Part shown: positions 53,087-61,472 of the stretch, in pieces
How the letters are laid out: each line of letters starts with the position of its first letter
Numbering within the stretch: the first letter of the stretch is position 1
Source: WLWS01 sp965243105
Lineage (GTDB): Bacteria; Pseudomonadota; Gammaproteobacteria; Eutrophobiales; Eutrophobiaceae
Assembly: GCA_965243105.1 (NCBI GenBank)
Contig: CBDEUC010000003.1
Location: 434,001-498,000, forward strand
Length of the DNA stretch: 64,000 nucleotides
Direction of reading: 5' to 3'
The notes under the pieces: model-generated
What the model was told of the DNA's origin: nothing
The model's database searches: none
What the model saw: the letters and a program-made list of their open reading frames with translations, nothing else
Translations under genes and position numbers: made by a program

Positions 53087-54678
53087 TTTCCCATCTTCTC
53101 TTTCACGTGGTTATTGTAAACCAGCAGGCTGGAAATACTGATCTTTGAACCGGAAGATTCGCGATAGGGCTCTCCCCTCACCACCACGCGCATTTCATGC
53201 TGACTGTTTTCAAGATCAAGTGTATGCCACAGGGCTTCCTGGGGCTTGGAGGCATCCTCGTCCGGGTACACATCTACTGTCGTGATGAATTCGTCATCAA
53301 GATAAATATCAAGCAGGCCACCATTCGCCAGCAGGATACCTTTTAATGCCACGCCGCTGCCGGTGAATGTAATTCGTGCTTCGTCACCGCTCGATTCACT
53401 TGTCATGCTCTCGTGGTAGTAACGCCAGATCCTGACCCTTTCATGCTGCCAGTTTCCCTTCCATTGCCAGCGTGGGCTATCAAGATGAATTTCCTCGCTG
53501 ACATGGTGTATGCCTCCGTCGCTTTCAAGTTCCAGCGCTTTTGGCACCTGCTGTTGAATAAACACCTGCTTGCCATCCACGTGACCACCATTTCTTTTTA
53601 CCAGGGCAAGCGCCCGCCGGTAGCTGCTTTCAACGATGTCATCAAGGGAGTAATCGGTGTAGAGAAATTTTTCCTGCCTGATGTTTTCCACTTCCACGGT
53701 AAAGTGCCTAGGAATAGTCGAGTAACCCTGCATTACGCCCAGTATTCCCAGTGCGCTGGCGGGATTACAGTCAGAGTCCTGCCCGGCTTGAGTGGTGATG
53801 CGCATGGTGCTGTCAAAGTCCCCTTTTCCGTAAAGCAATCCAAGTGCAATAAAGGCACCGTTCAGGCTGGCGTCAATATTGAAAGGCTGAAGCGCACCTT
53901 CCGGGCACATCTCACCGTGGTTCCACTTCTCATGGATCCTGTTCCAGTTTCCCTGCCAGTCCGACGGGTTTTCGCGCCACCAGTCGATCACATCCCGGAT
54001 CATTTTTCCGTAACGGCTACTTGCCGGCAAAGCGGCGAGACCCGCCTCAACGACACGCACAACATCTGTTTCAAAAAACGCGCTGGCATACATGGCGCTG
54101 ACAAACATGCCACCGTAAATACCGTCTCCCTGGTTAACCACTCGTCCGGCACGCATGGCAAGCTCGTTACTTGCCTGCGGCATGGCCGGGCTCATCAGGC
54201 CGATAAAGTCAGCCTCGATCTGGAAGTCGATATCATTGGCGTGAAGGTTATGCCCGAGGGAGCCGCTCAGGTTGGCGGGCACGCCTCGCCTTAGTGCTCT
54301 TCGAGCACTTAGATTGGCATGCCAGAGTGGATAACGTGCCTCGCGGAAGAGCGCACCAAAATCATCGGAGCTGGCATCAAGCCCATGTTCATCCAGGACC
54401 TGCGCAAAGGTGATGTCCACGTAGAGATCGTCCTGGCGCAGGGCCTCGCGGATCATTGTCGGTGTCCATTGCGGCAGCTTGTCGGCCGGCACGATTTCCT
54501 CGCGGTAGCCAAATTCCGTGGGAAATCCAAAGCTCACGCCGATCATCTGCCCTACCCATCCACCCCTGATCCTGTCACGCAACTCGTCCAGGGGCATGGC
54601 AACGAGGCTGTCGGCGCTGGCGCAAAGCGGGTGAAGAAGGCAGGTAATAGCCATGAATTTAAGCAGCTTTGACGTCAC
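53083..54678 (-). CDS. Exported ADP-ribosylglycohydrolase-family protein with C-terminal beta domain
   Basis: 531 residues from GTG 54678; signal peptide LLKFMAITCLLHPLCASA. The ARH-type domain (about 28-370) shows RIRGGWVGQMIGVSFG, DDLYVDITF (Asp83, Asp84, Asp88) and TTQAGQDSDCNPASALG (Asp301, Asp303) as the two acidic magnesium sites. From about 390 a second domain, rich in beta strands (ITFTGSGVALKGILLANGGLLDIYLDD, then HTLDLENSQHEMRVVVRG), resembles a galactose-binding-like module. Being exported, it cannot remove protein ADP-ribose in the cytoplasm; it more likely splits an N- or O-ribosyl bond of an extracellular nucleoside or glycan. Overlaps the NUP gene by four bases. Confidence 0.85.
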   Translation of the reverse strand: MTSKLLKFMAITCLLHPLCASADSLVAMPLDELRDRIRGGWVGQMIGVSFGFPTEFGYREEIVPADKLPQWTPTMIREALRQDDLYVDITFAQVLDEHGLDASSDDFGALFREARYPLWHANLSARRALRRGVPANLSGSLGHNLHANDIDFQIEADFIGLMSPAMPQASNELAMRAGRVVNQGDGIYGGMFVSAMYASAFFETDVVRVVEAGLAALPASSRYGKMIRDVIDWWRENPSDWQGNWNRIHEKWNHGEMCPEGALQPFNIDASLNGAFIALGLLYGKGDFDSTMRITTQAGQDSDCNPASALGILGVMQGYSTIPRHFTVEVENIRQEKFLYTDYSLDDIVESSYRRALALVKRNGGHVDGKQVFIQQQVPKALELESDGGIHHVSEEIHLDSPRWQWKGNWQHERVRIWRYYHESMTSESSGDEARITFTGSGVALKGILLANGGLLDIYLDDEFITTVDVYPDEDASKPQEALWHTLDLENSQHEMRVVVRGEPYRESSGSKISISSLLVYNNHVKEKMGK

Positions 54679-54825
54679 TTTTTCACTAACACCCCTTGGA
54701 ATAATTGCAGTAATCTTGGCACTGTATTTTCGACCATAGCATGCCGAGGGACAAATGCATGCCTGTATTTGTCACCTGGCGTGGCTGCCCGCTTGGCAGG
54801 ATTTAAAATAGGTGTATTTATAAAA

Positions 54826-55287
54826 ATGATAATTGGATGGCGCGAATGGGTAGTCCTGCCTGAACTTGGTATCCCAGGTATCAAGGCCAAGGTGGATACC
54901 GGCGCAAAAACTTCCGCCCTGCACACCTTTAACGTGGAGGTCGTGGAAAAAGACGGCAGGGAGTTTGCGCGTTTCCTGGTGCATCCGGACCAGCAGCGGG
55001 ACGACCTGGTGCTATCATGCGAGGCGCCTGTCATCGACAAGCGTCCGGTGAGGGATTCCGGCGGCCACGTGGAAGATCGCTACGTCATTGAAACCCTGTT
55101 TGAGCTGGGCGGAAAGCGCATGCCCATTGAAATGACCCTGACCAACCGCGATGACATGCTGTTTCGCATGCTGCTAGGACGCTCTGCGCTGGTGAAAGCC
55201 GGCTTCACGGTAAACCCTGACCTTTCTTACGCGGCCGGTGATGCGCCGGCAGACCTGGCTGCCACCCTGGAGGAGCTCAGCCAGTGA
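54826..55287 (+). CDS. Retropepsin-like protease (ATP-dependent zinc protease family, RimB-like)
   Basis: 153 residues from ATG 54826 (MIIGWREWVVLPELGIPGIKAKVDTGAKTSALH). The DTGAKTSALH box (24-33) is the aspartic protease motif of this small retropepsin-like family, and LGRSALVKAGFTVNPDLSY ends the domain. In pseudomonads a relative (RimB) is encoded with RimK. The stop overlaps the start of the ATP-grasp gene (ATGA), so both are made in step. It starts the five-gene operon ending at 59126. Target unknown; trimming of glutamate tails or processing of the ligase product is inferred from context. Confidence 0.85.
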   Translation: MIIGWREWVVLPELGIPGIKAKVDTGAKTSALHTFNVEVVEKDGREFARFLVHPDQQRDDLVLSCEAPVIDKRPVRDSGGHVEDRYVIETLFELGGKRMPIEMTLTNRDDMLFRMLLGRSALVKAGFTVNPDLSYAAGDAPADLAATLEELSQ

Positions 55288-56189
55288 AAATCGCCGTACT
55301 CTCACGCAATCCAAAACTATACTCCACTCGACGCCTGGTGCAGGCAGCGAAAGAACGCGGCCACGAGGTACATGTCTACGACGTACTGCGCTGTTACATG
55401 AACATCACCTCGCATAACCCGGAGATCCATTACAAGGGAGACATACTCACCGGTTACGACGCGGTAATTCCAAGGATTGGTGCATCGGTAACGTCCTACG
55501 GTACTGCTGTACTTCGCCAGTTTGAAATGATGGGGGTCTACCCGCTTAACGAGTCCACGGCAATCCTGCGTTCGCGGGACAAGCTAAGGGCACTGCAGTT
55601 ACTATCCCGCCGCGGTGTGGGTATGCCCGTTACCGGTTTTGCCAACAAGCCGGACGATATCCAGGATTTGATCAAGATCGTCAAGGGCACACCTCTCGTC
55701 ATCAAGTTATTACAGGGTACCCAGGGAATCGGCGTGGTGCTGGCGGAAACCAAAAAGGCAGCAGAGAGTGTAATTGAATCATTTTTTGGCCTTAAGGCCA
55801 GCGTGCTGGTACAGGAGTTTATCTCCGAGGCGGGCGGCTCAGATATTCGCTGCCTGGTCGTCGGTGACCGCGTGGTTGCTGCCATGAAACGCACGGCGCA
55901 GGAAGGTGAGTTTCGATCAAACCTGCATCGTGGAGGCTCCGCAGAGCTGGTAAAAATAACACCGGAAGAGCGAAAGACTGCTTTGAGAGCCGCAAAGACC
56001 ATGGGATTGAATGTCAGTGGAGTGGATATATTAAGGAGTAACCGCGGCCCGGTGGTCATGGAAGTGAATTCCTCGCCCGGTCTTGAAGGCATTGAAAAAG
56101 CCACCGGCAAGGACGTCGCTGCGATGATCGTTCGCTTTATTGAGAAAAATGCAAAGGCAGGTCGCACTCGTACCAGGGGCAAGGGCTGA
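55284..56189 (+). CDS. rimK: RimK-type ATP-grasp amino acid ligase
   Basis: 301 residues, the length of E. coli RimK (300). Family signature: MKIAVLSRNPKLYSTRRLVQAA, GYDAVIPRIGASVTSYGTAVLRQFE, PLVIKLLQGTQGIGVVLAE (ATP-binding lysine and glycine loop), LVQEFISEAGGSDIRCLVVG, and the metal/ATP-binding VVMEVNSSPGLEGIEKATG. RimK adds glutamates to the C-terminus of ribosomal protein S6 and can make poly-alpha-glutamate. The neighbouring M14 deacylase and MscS-like genes suggest the product here could be a small peptide or osmolyte rather than only S6 (inference). Confidence 0.93.
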   Translation: MKIAVLSRNPKLYSTRRLVQAAKERGHEVHVYDVLRCYMNITSHNPEIHYKGDILTGYDAVIPRIGASVTSYGTAVLRQFEMMGVYPLNESTAILRSRDKLRALQLLSRRGVGMPVTGFANKPDDIQDLIKIVKGTPLVIKLLQGTQGIGVVLAETKKAAESVIESFFGLKASVLVQEFISEAGGSDIRCLVVGDRVVAAMKRTAQEGEFRSNLHRGGSAELVKITPEERKTALRAAKTMGLNVSGVDILRSNRGPVVMEVNSSPGLEGIEKATGKDVAAMIVRFIEKNAKAGRTRTRGKG

Positions 56190-56191
56190 CA

Positions 56192-57238
56192 ATGGCCAAT
56201 GGACTTGTCATTGGCGGTAAGGAGATCAAGCCCGGCCAGAGGGAAACAATTAATTTCAAGGTGCCGGATCTCTATACCCATAACAATATCACCATGCCGG
56301 TTAATGTTGTGCGTGGTAAAAAACCCGGACCAGTATTGTTCCTTTCTGCCGCCGTGCACGGGGACGAAATAAATGGTATTGAAATTATTCGAAGAATTCT
56401 GCATAAACCCGCGATAAAAAGACTGCGCGGTACCGTGGTCGCTATACCCGTGGTGAATATTTACGGTTTCCTCAACAAGACCCGCTACCTGCCGGACCGA
56501 AGGGACCTGAATCGTTCCTTTCCCGGATCAGAAACAGGCTCGCTCGCGGCACGAATTGCCCACATCTTTCTTAACGAGATTGTCGCAAAGTGCGATTATG
56601 GTATTGACCTGCACACCGCCGCAGTGCACCGAGACAACCTGCCACAGGTACGTGCACTGCTTGATGATCCGGAAACCGAGCGCATTGCAAAGTCGTTCTC
56701 TGTACCCGTTATCCTTGATACGCGCATCTCTGAAGGGTCCCTGAGGGAAGCGGTGGAGAAAATGAATATTCCTGTCGTCGTTTACGAGGCCGGTGAAGCG
56801 CTACGCTTTGACGAGGTGGCCATCAGGGCAGGCGTTGACGGCATTCTGTCCGTGCTGCGTGAATTATCCATGCTGCCGGCCAGTCGAAGCCGCAAAAAGA
56901 AGAAAGAACCGGAAGTGGCAAAGTCGAGTGTCTGGATAAGAGCACAGCAGAGCGGTCTTCTCAGGAGCGTCGCCGCGCTCGGTCAGCGGGTAAAGCGTGG
57001 AGAAGTGCTTGGCATCATTTCTGACCCATCCGGCGATGAAGATAAGGAAGTCCGAAGCAACGTCGGTGGCATTATCATCGGCCGCAGCAATATTCCCCTT
57101 GTTAATGAAGGCGAGGCCCTGTTTCACATTGCCCGCTTTGACAGCATTCCCGACGTGGCGGAAAACATCGAGGAGTTTATCCAGGAATATGACCCGGAAA
57201 CCGATGACAAGCCCGCCGACGAACCGGCGATCGTGTAA
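56192..57238 (+). CDS. Succinylglutamate desuccinylase/aspartoacylase-family (M14) metallohydrolase
   Basis: 348 residues. Zinc ligands in AAVHGDEINGIE (His56, Glu59) and GIDLHTAAVH (His141), and a likely catalytic Glu in VVVYEAGEAL. The C-terminal third (from about 250) is a small beta-barrel (GLLRSVAALGQRVKRGEVLG) found in this family. Such enzymes hydrolyse N-acyl or C-terminal amino acids, e.g. glutamate or aspartate. With RimK two bases upstream it may reverse or trim glutamylation. It is a chain member of the operon with the two MscS-like genes ten bases on. Confidence 0.9.
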   Translation: MANGLVIGGKEIKPGQRETINFKVPDLYTHNNITMPVNVVRGKKPGPVLFLSAAVHGDEINGIEIIRRILHKPAIKRLRGTVVAIPVVNIYGFLNKTRYLPDRRDLNRSFPGSETGSLAARIAHIFLNEIVAKCDYGIDLHTAAVHRDNLPQVRALLDDPETERIAKSFSVPVILDTRISEGSLREAVEKMNIPVVVYEAGEALRFDEVAIRAGVDGILSVLRELSMLPASRSRKKKKEPEVAKSSVWIRAQQSGLLRSVAALGQRVKRGEVLGIISDPSGDEDKEVRSNVGGIIIGRSNIPLVNEGEALFHIARFDSIPDVAENIEEFIQEYDPETDDKPADEPAIV

Positions 57239-57247
57239 AGTACACCG

Positions 57248-57820
57248 ATGAACTGGTCCATCCTCATTGAAATTATCATCATACTTCTGGTTGCCGTAGG
57301 AGTTAATCTCCTTTTTGCCAGGCTGATAAACGCGGTCACACAAAAAGAATATATTCCCGATACTCTTGAACCAGTCCTCCTTGGCTTCGCCAAGTGGTTT
57401 ATCGTTGTATGCGCCGTGATGCTCATGCTAAGGGTTTTTGGTATTCCACTGTCCCAGGTGCTGACCGCTGCATCCGCCCTGCTCATGGTTATTGCCATCG
57501 GTTTTGTCGCATTGTGGAGCGTGTTAAGCAACATGCTTTGTGCCTTCCTGCTGCTTACCTTTCCTGCTTTTCGCTTTGGCGATGAAATCGAGCTGCGTGA
57601 GCCCGAGAAAGAAAACGGAATTAAGGGGAAGGTCGTCAACCTGAACCTGTTTCATACGACCTTGCGTTCAACCACGGACGGTGATTCCTGCCTGATACGT
57701 ATTCCCAATACGCTGTTTTTCCAGCGTGTCTTGTTCTGTCACGAAAACAGTAATACCAGCAAGTTAAAGTTTGGCGCCATTGATGAAAATGAGGATGTCA
57801 CCGAGGTGAGGGGTTCTTAA
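57248..57820 (+). CDS. Short MscS-type membrane protein
   Basis: 190 residues with three membrane helices: about 5-26, 45-63 and a pore-like helix with VLTAASALLMVIAIGFVALWSVLSNMLCAF. Next comes an MscS-like beta domain (FRFGDEIELREPEKENGIKGKVVNLNLFHTTL, then RIPNTLFFQRVLF). The protein stops after the beta domain, lacking the alpha/beta cytoplasmic vestibule domain of full MscS. It may need the full-length neighbour (two bases after its stop) to form a channel, or act as a regulator. No frameshift is seen; the stop looks natural. Confidence 0.8.
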   Translation: MNWSILIEIIIILLVAVGVNLLFARLINAVTQKEYIPDTLEPVLLGFAKWFIVVCAVMLMLRVFGIPLSQVLTAASALLMVIAIGFVALWSVLSNMLCAFLLLTFPAFRFGDEIELREPEKENGIKGKVVNLNLFHTTLRSTTDGDSCLIRIPNTLFFQRVLFCHENSNTSKLKFGAIDENEDVTEVRGS

Positions 57821-57821
57821 T

Positions 57822-59126
57822 ATGGAATCGTTTCTGGAAACAATTGAGCAAAACATTAATGACGGCCTGGTCTGGATGACCACCAGCGAGTTTTACGTGC
57901 AGTGTGGCCTGGTTGCCACCGCGGCCATTCTTGCCTTTTCGCTGGCCTATACCTTGAAAAAGTATTCCCCCATCCTGAATAACCCACCCCAGGATGGAAA
58001 GTTGTTCAAGCTTCGCAGTCGCATCTACGAACTCGGTGAGCTTCTGTTTCCGCTGTTTAACATCATGGCCCTTACCATTGCGGCAAACATCAGCGATGAC
58101 ATGGTGCAACAGAGCGGTCTCGTTCGTGCAGCGGTGAGTCTTGCCATACTGCTTGTCATCTACACCATCATCAATCGCTTTGTCAGCAAGGCCCACGTAA
58201 AGGGCTTTATCAAGTGGATCGTCCTGCCCGCCGCCCTGCTGCAGGTTTTCGGCCTGCTTGACGAGGTATCGGCCTACCTCGACGCCATCTATGTTGACCT
58301 TGGCAGTATTCGTATTTCCGCCTTTGGCGTAGCGCGGCTGCTGCTTTTCGGTGCCGTTATTTTCTGGCTCGGGCGAATTTCCAATAATGTCGGAAAACAG
58401 ATCATTCGCAGCCAGGAAGACATGGAAGCGAGTACCCGCGAAGTCTTTGCCAAGCTCTTTGAAGTGCTTATCTTCCTGGTTATTTTTATCCTGCTACTGC
58501 AGCTTCTTGGTATCAATATCACCGCGCTGGCAATATTTGGCGGCGCACTGGGTGTCGGGCTTGGCATCGGCCTGCAGTCCATCGCTTCAAACTTTATCTC
58601 GGGAATCATCATCCTGCTTGACCGCTCCATCACCGTAGGTGACTACGTGCAGATGGAAGATGGCACTTCGGGGACCATTCGCGAGCTGAACATGCGCTCG
58701 GCGACCCTGGAAACCTATGATGGCAAGGATGTCATGGTGCCAAATGAAAAGTTTATTACCTCGAACTTTACCAACTGGACGCACAAGAATGTAAAGCAGC
58801 GCTACCCCATCAATTTCACCGTGGCCTATGACACCGACCTTGACCTGCTTTTTGAAAAGGTGCGCGAGGTGGTGGCGACCCATCCAAAAGTCATCAGCGG
58901 CGATGATGTGCCCTACGAGGAACGACCCGATGCAGAAATCGCCGGCTTTGGTGATAACGGCATTGATATCCTGGTGGAGTTCTGGATGGAAGGTATCGAT
59001 GACGGGGAAAACCGCGTCGGTGCTGATCTCATGCATATGATCTGGAACACCCTGAAAGAAAATAATATCGCGATCCCCTACCCCCAGAGGGAAGTCAGGA
59101 TCCTCAACAAGGACGCGACCGACTAG
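57822..59126 (+). CDS. MscS-family mechanosensitive channel
   Basis: 434 residues. About five N-terminal membrane helices, then the pore helix LGINITALAIFGGALGVGLGIGLQSIASNFISGIIILLDRSI, rich in Gly and Ala as in MscS, and the beta domain VGDYVQMEDGTSGTIRELNMRSATLETYDGKDVMVPNEKFI. The cytoplasmic alpha/beta domain follows to the end (YPINFTVAYDTDLDLLFEKVREVV). It opens under membrane tension and releases small solutes. Last gene of the operon; it ends convergently with the chemoreceptor gene (four-base overlap). Confidence 0.93.
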   Translation: MESFLETIEQNINDGLVWMTTSEFYVQCGLVATAAILAFSLAYTLKKYSPILNNPPQDGKLFKLRSRIYELGELLFPLFNIMALTIAANISDDMVQQSGLVRAAVSLAILLVIYTIINRFVSKAHVKGFIKWIVLPAALLQVFGLLDEVSAYLDAIYVDLGSIRISAFGVARLLLFGAVIFWLGRISNNVGKQIIRSQEDMEASTREVFAKLFEVLIFLVIFILLLQLLGINITALAIFGGALGVGLGIGLQSIASNFISGIIILLDRSITVGDYVQMEDGTSGTIRELNMRSATLETYDGKDVMVPNEKFITSNFTNWTHKNVKQRYPINFTVAYDTDLDLLFEKVREVVATHPKVISGDDVPYEERPDAEIAGFGDNGIDILVEFWMEGIDDGENRVGADLMHMIWNTLKENNIAIPYPQREVRILNKDATD

Positions 59127-61174
59127 ACCTTGACCTTGAAGTTATTCACTTCCGATTGAAGCGAATGGGATAGCTCCCTCAGCTCAGCGGTGGAGCTCTT
59201 TAGAAGAGTACAGCTGTCGCTGGATTCAGATGCGGCCTCGGCGATACTGACAATGCTCTGGTCGATGTTCTCCCCGGCGAGTTGCTGGTTTCTTGCCGCG
59301 TTGGCGATTTCTGAGGTCATCGCCGCCAACTTGTCCATGGACAGGTTAATTGCCTCGAGCGCCTGCGCTGCCTGGTTGGCTTCTTCCACGCTTTCTTCAC
59401 TCTGCAACATACCGTCCTTCATGATGTTCACGGCTGCCCCCGCACCGGATTGAAGCTTTTCAATAATGGACTGGATCTTGTGAGTTGAATCGTGTGAACG
59501 CTGCGCCAGGGTCCTCACCTCATCGGCCACCACGGCAAAGCCACGCCCCTGCTCGCCTGCCCGTGCAGCCTCGATCGCTGCGTTTAATGCAAGCAGGTTG
59601 GTTTGTTCTGCAATATCCCTGATCACATCAAGCACCGTTGAAATCGACATGGAGTCCTGGTTGACGCGGTCGATGAGTTCGGCTGTCTGGCTAATCGTGC
59701 CGGCAAGTTCATGGGCGGTTTTTGCGGAAGCGGAAACAATTTCCTGCCCTTCATCCACCAGTTCATTAACACCCTGGGTTTCAGAAGCCGCGTTTTGTGT
59801 GAAGTTGGCGATTTCCTGGCTTGATGCCACCATTTCCGTTATGGCACTGGCGAGGCTGTCCGCCTCCCTTTGCTGCGTGCTGACGTTGGCCAGGTTCTTG
59901 TCGGCTATCCCGGCAAGACTGCCAATGGAAGTATCGATGGACACGGAAGAATCAATGATTTTCTTGACCAGCGCATTCAAGTTTGTGAGTAACTGGTTGG
60001 TATCGGTTTTTAACCACTCAAGTTCATTGCTTGTTTCTTCCTTACTCGATGACTCGACTTCCTGCTGCAGGTTGCCTTCGCTGATCTCGCCGATGATTTC
60101 CGTGATGCGCTTGAGCGGTTTAAAGCCCTGCCTGAACAGGAACAGGGTCAACGCCAGCAATACGATAGAGCAAAAGGCACCGGCCAGGATAAGAATGTCA
60201 CGCAGCGCGCCACTTGCCGAGGCAAGTTCATCAACATAACCCCGTGATACCACCATCATGTCCCACCCGGGAATATGACGATAGCTGGCAATCATTTCGC
60301 GAACACCATCGCTCTTGCTGTCGTACCAGTTATAGCTCAGCGATCCATGGTGATTGCGATGCATATCCACAAACAGCGCATTGCCGTCGGCATCGCTCAT
60401 GTTGCTCACGTACTCGCTGTCTCCGTGGTAATCGACCAGGGTCCTGCCAAAGTTCTTGCCTTCCTTCGTACTGTAAACAAGTACGCCACCGCTTTCACCA
60501 AAGCGAACCTGCTCCAGCTGCCGGTATAGTGATTCAAGTCCCACGGTGAAATCAAAACCCACGTAGAGTATGGCAATAACCTCACCGCCTGCATCAAGCA
60601 CCGGGGCATACACCGTCATGTAATCCCGCCCAAACAGGTGAGCGCGGCCAACGTAACGCTCGCCATCCATGAGCCTTTGATAACCCGGGTGGGTTTTACC
60701 CAGCAAGGTGCCTATCGCGCGCGTGCCGTCTGTCTTGCGTAACGAAGTAGTGGCCCTTAGAAAATCATCTTCATAACGCACGAACACCGTTGCCGTGCCG
60801 CCGGTCAGGCTGGTGAACTGGTCGGGAAAGCTGAAATCCAGGTTGAGCGGTCTTGATTCGTGCAACAGGACCGGGCTGTCATAACCATTAATGTCTATTG
60901 TCCGGCTGCTATTGATTTCAATCTCACCTTCGAGCATGGCAAAGAAGGCCTGGCTAAGACGGTCGGCGTTATCGCGCAGCGTGCCCTCGTAGAACTCGAG
61001 GTTTTCAACAACCAGCCTTGTGTCGCGCTGCAGGGATTCTTCTGCCTGCGCGATCAGCGCATTTTTTGAATGGTGGTAGGCCACTACGGCAAAGGCCACG
61101 AAAAATACCAGCACCAGGCACACCTGTGGCAGTGCTGCCTGGTTCACCAGCGATAGTTTTCTAAAGACTGTCAT
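59123..61174 (-). CDS. Methyl-accepting chemotaxis protein with Cache sensor domain
   Basis: 683 residues from ATG 61174 (MTVFRKLSLVNQAALP), preceded by GGGAG; the frame is open further upstream with no membrane protein features. First membrane helix about 10-35, a long periplasmic Cache-type sensor (about 36-315, with RAIGTLLGKTHPGYQRLMDGERYVGRA and DYMTVYAPVLDAGGEVIAILYVG), second helix about 318-340 (ILILAGAFCSIVLLALTLFLF), HAMP, and the signalling helices with the conserved hairpin tip DIAEQTNLLALNAAIEAARA. Detects small ligands such as carboxylic acids and modulates flagellar motion. No other chemotaxis genes are near. Confidence 0.95.
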   Translation of the reverse strand: MTVFRKLSLVNQAALPQVCLVLVFFVAFAVVAYHHSKNALIAQAEESLQRDTRLVVENLEFYEGTLRDNADRLSQAFFAMLEGEIEINSSRTIDINGYDSPVLLHESRPLNLDFSFPDQFTSLTGGTATVFVRYEDDFLRATTSLRKTDGTRAIGTLLGKTHPGYQRLMDGERYVGRAHLFGRDYMTVYAPVLDAGGEVIAILYVGFDFTVGLESLYRQLEQVRFGESGGVLVYSTKEGKNFGRTLVDYHGDSEYVSNMSDADGNALFVDMHRNHHGSLSYNWYDSKSDGVREMIASYRHIPGWDMMVVSRGYVDELASASGALRDILILAGAFCSIVLLALTLFLFRQGFKPLKRITEIIGEISEGNLQQEVESSSKEETSNELEWLKTDTNQLLTNLNALVKKIIDSSVSIDTSIGSLAGIADKNLANVSTQQREADSLASAITEMVASSQEIANFTQNAASETQGVNELVDEGQEIVSASAKTAHELAGTISQTAELIDRVNQDSMSISTVLDVIRDIAEQTNLLALNAAIEAARAGEQGRGFAVVADEVRTLAQRSHDSTHKIQSIIEKLQSGAGAAVNIMKDGMLQSEESVEEANQAAQALEAINLSMDKLAAMTSEIANAARNQQLAGENIDQSIVSIAEAASESSDSCTLLKSSTAELRELSHSLQSEVNNFKVKV

Positions 61175-61472
61175 TGACTCCCGGTCTCCACTACGTTGTT
61201 CAATCCCAGGCCCTTCACCCATGTCGCATATCGACAGGCAATTCCGGCTGTTGCCGTGTAAAGTGACTGTCAAATTACACAGGTACCTGATTACATGACC
61301 TTTTCCAGGGGCGCTTCGCGCACGGTCACGGCTTTTATAGCGGCAAGGCTGGCAATATATTTAGACGAAAAAGTGAATCACGCCCGCCACATACCTGCTT
61401 CATTTCATGCATTTACAGCGACATGGTATTCTGTGCGCCAGTGTTTCAGCCCCATCACATCAACAAGTTGTT

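Noticed and set aside
53413..54294. Long open frame (293 codons) antisense to the ADP-ribosylglycohydrolase-like gene
   Set aside because: The sense gene has a signal peptide and metal-site motifs; the antisense product shows no recognisable feature.
59598..60239. Open frame of 213 codons antisense to the chemoreceptor
   Set aside because: It mirrors the repetitive helical signalling domain, so its Ser/Leu-rich product is an artefact of codon bias.
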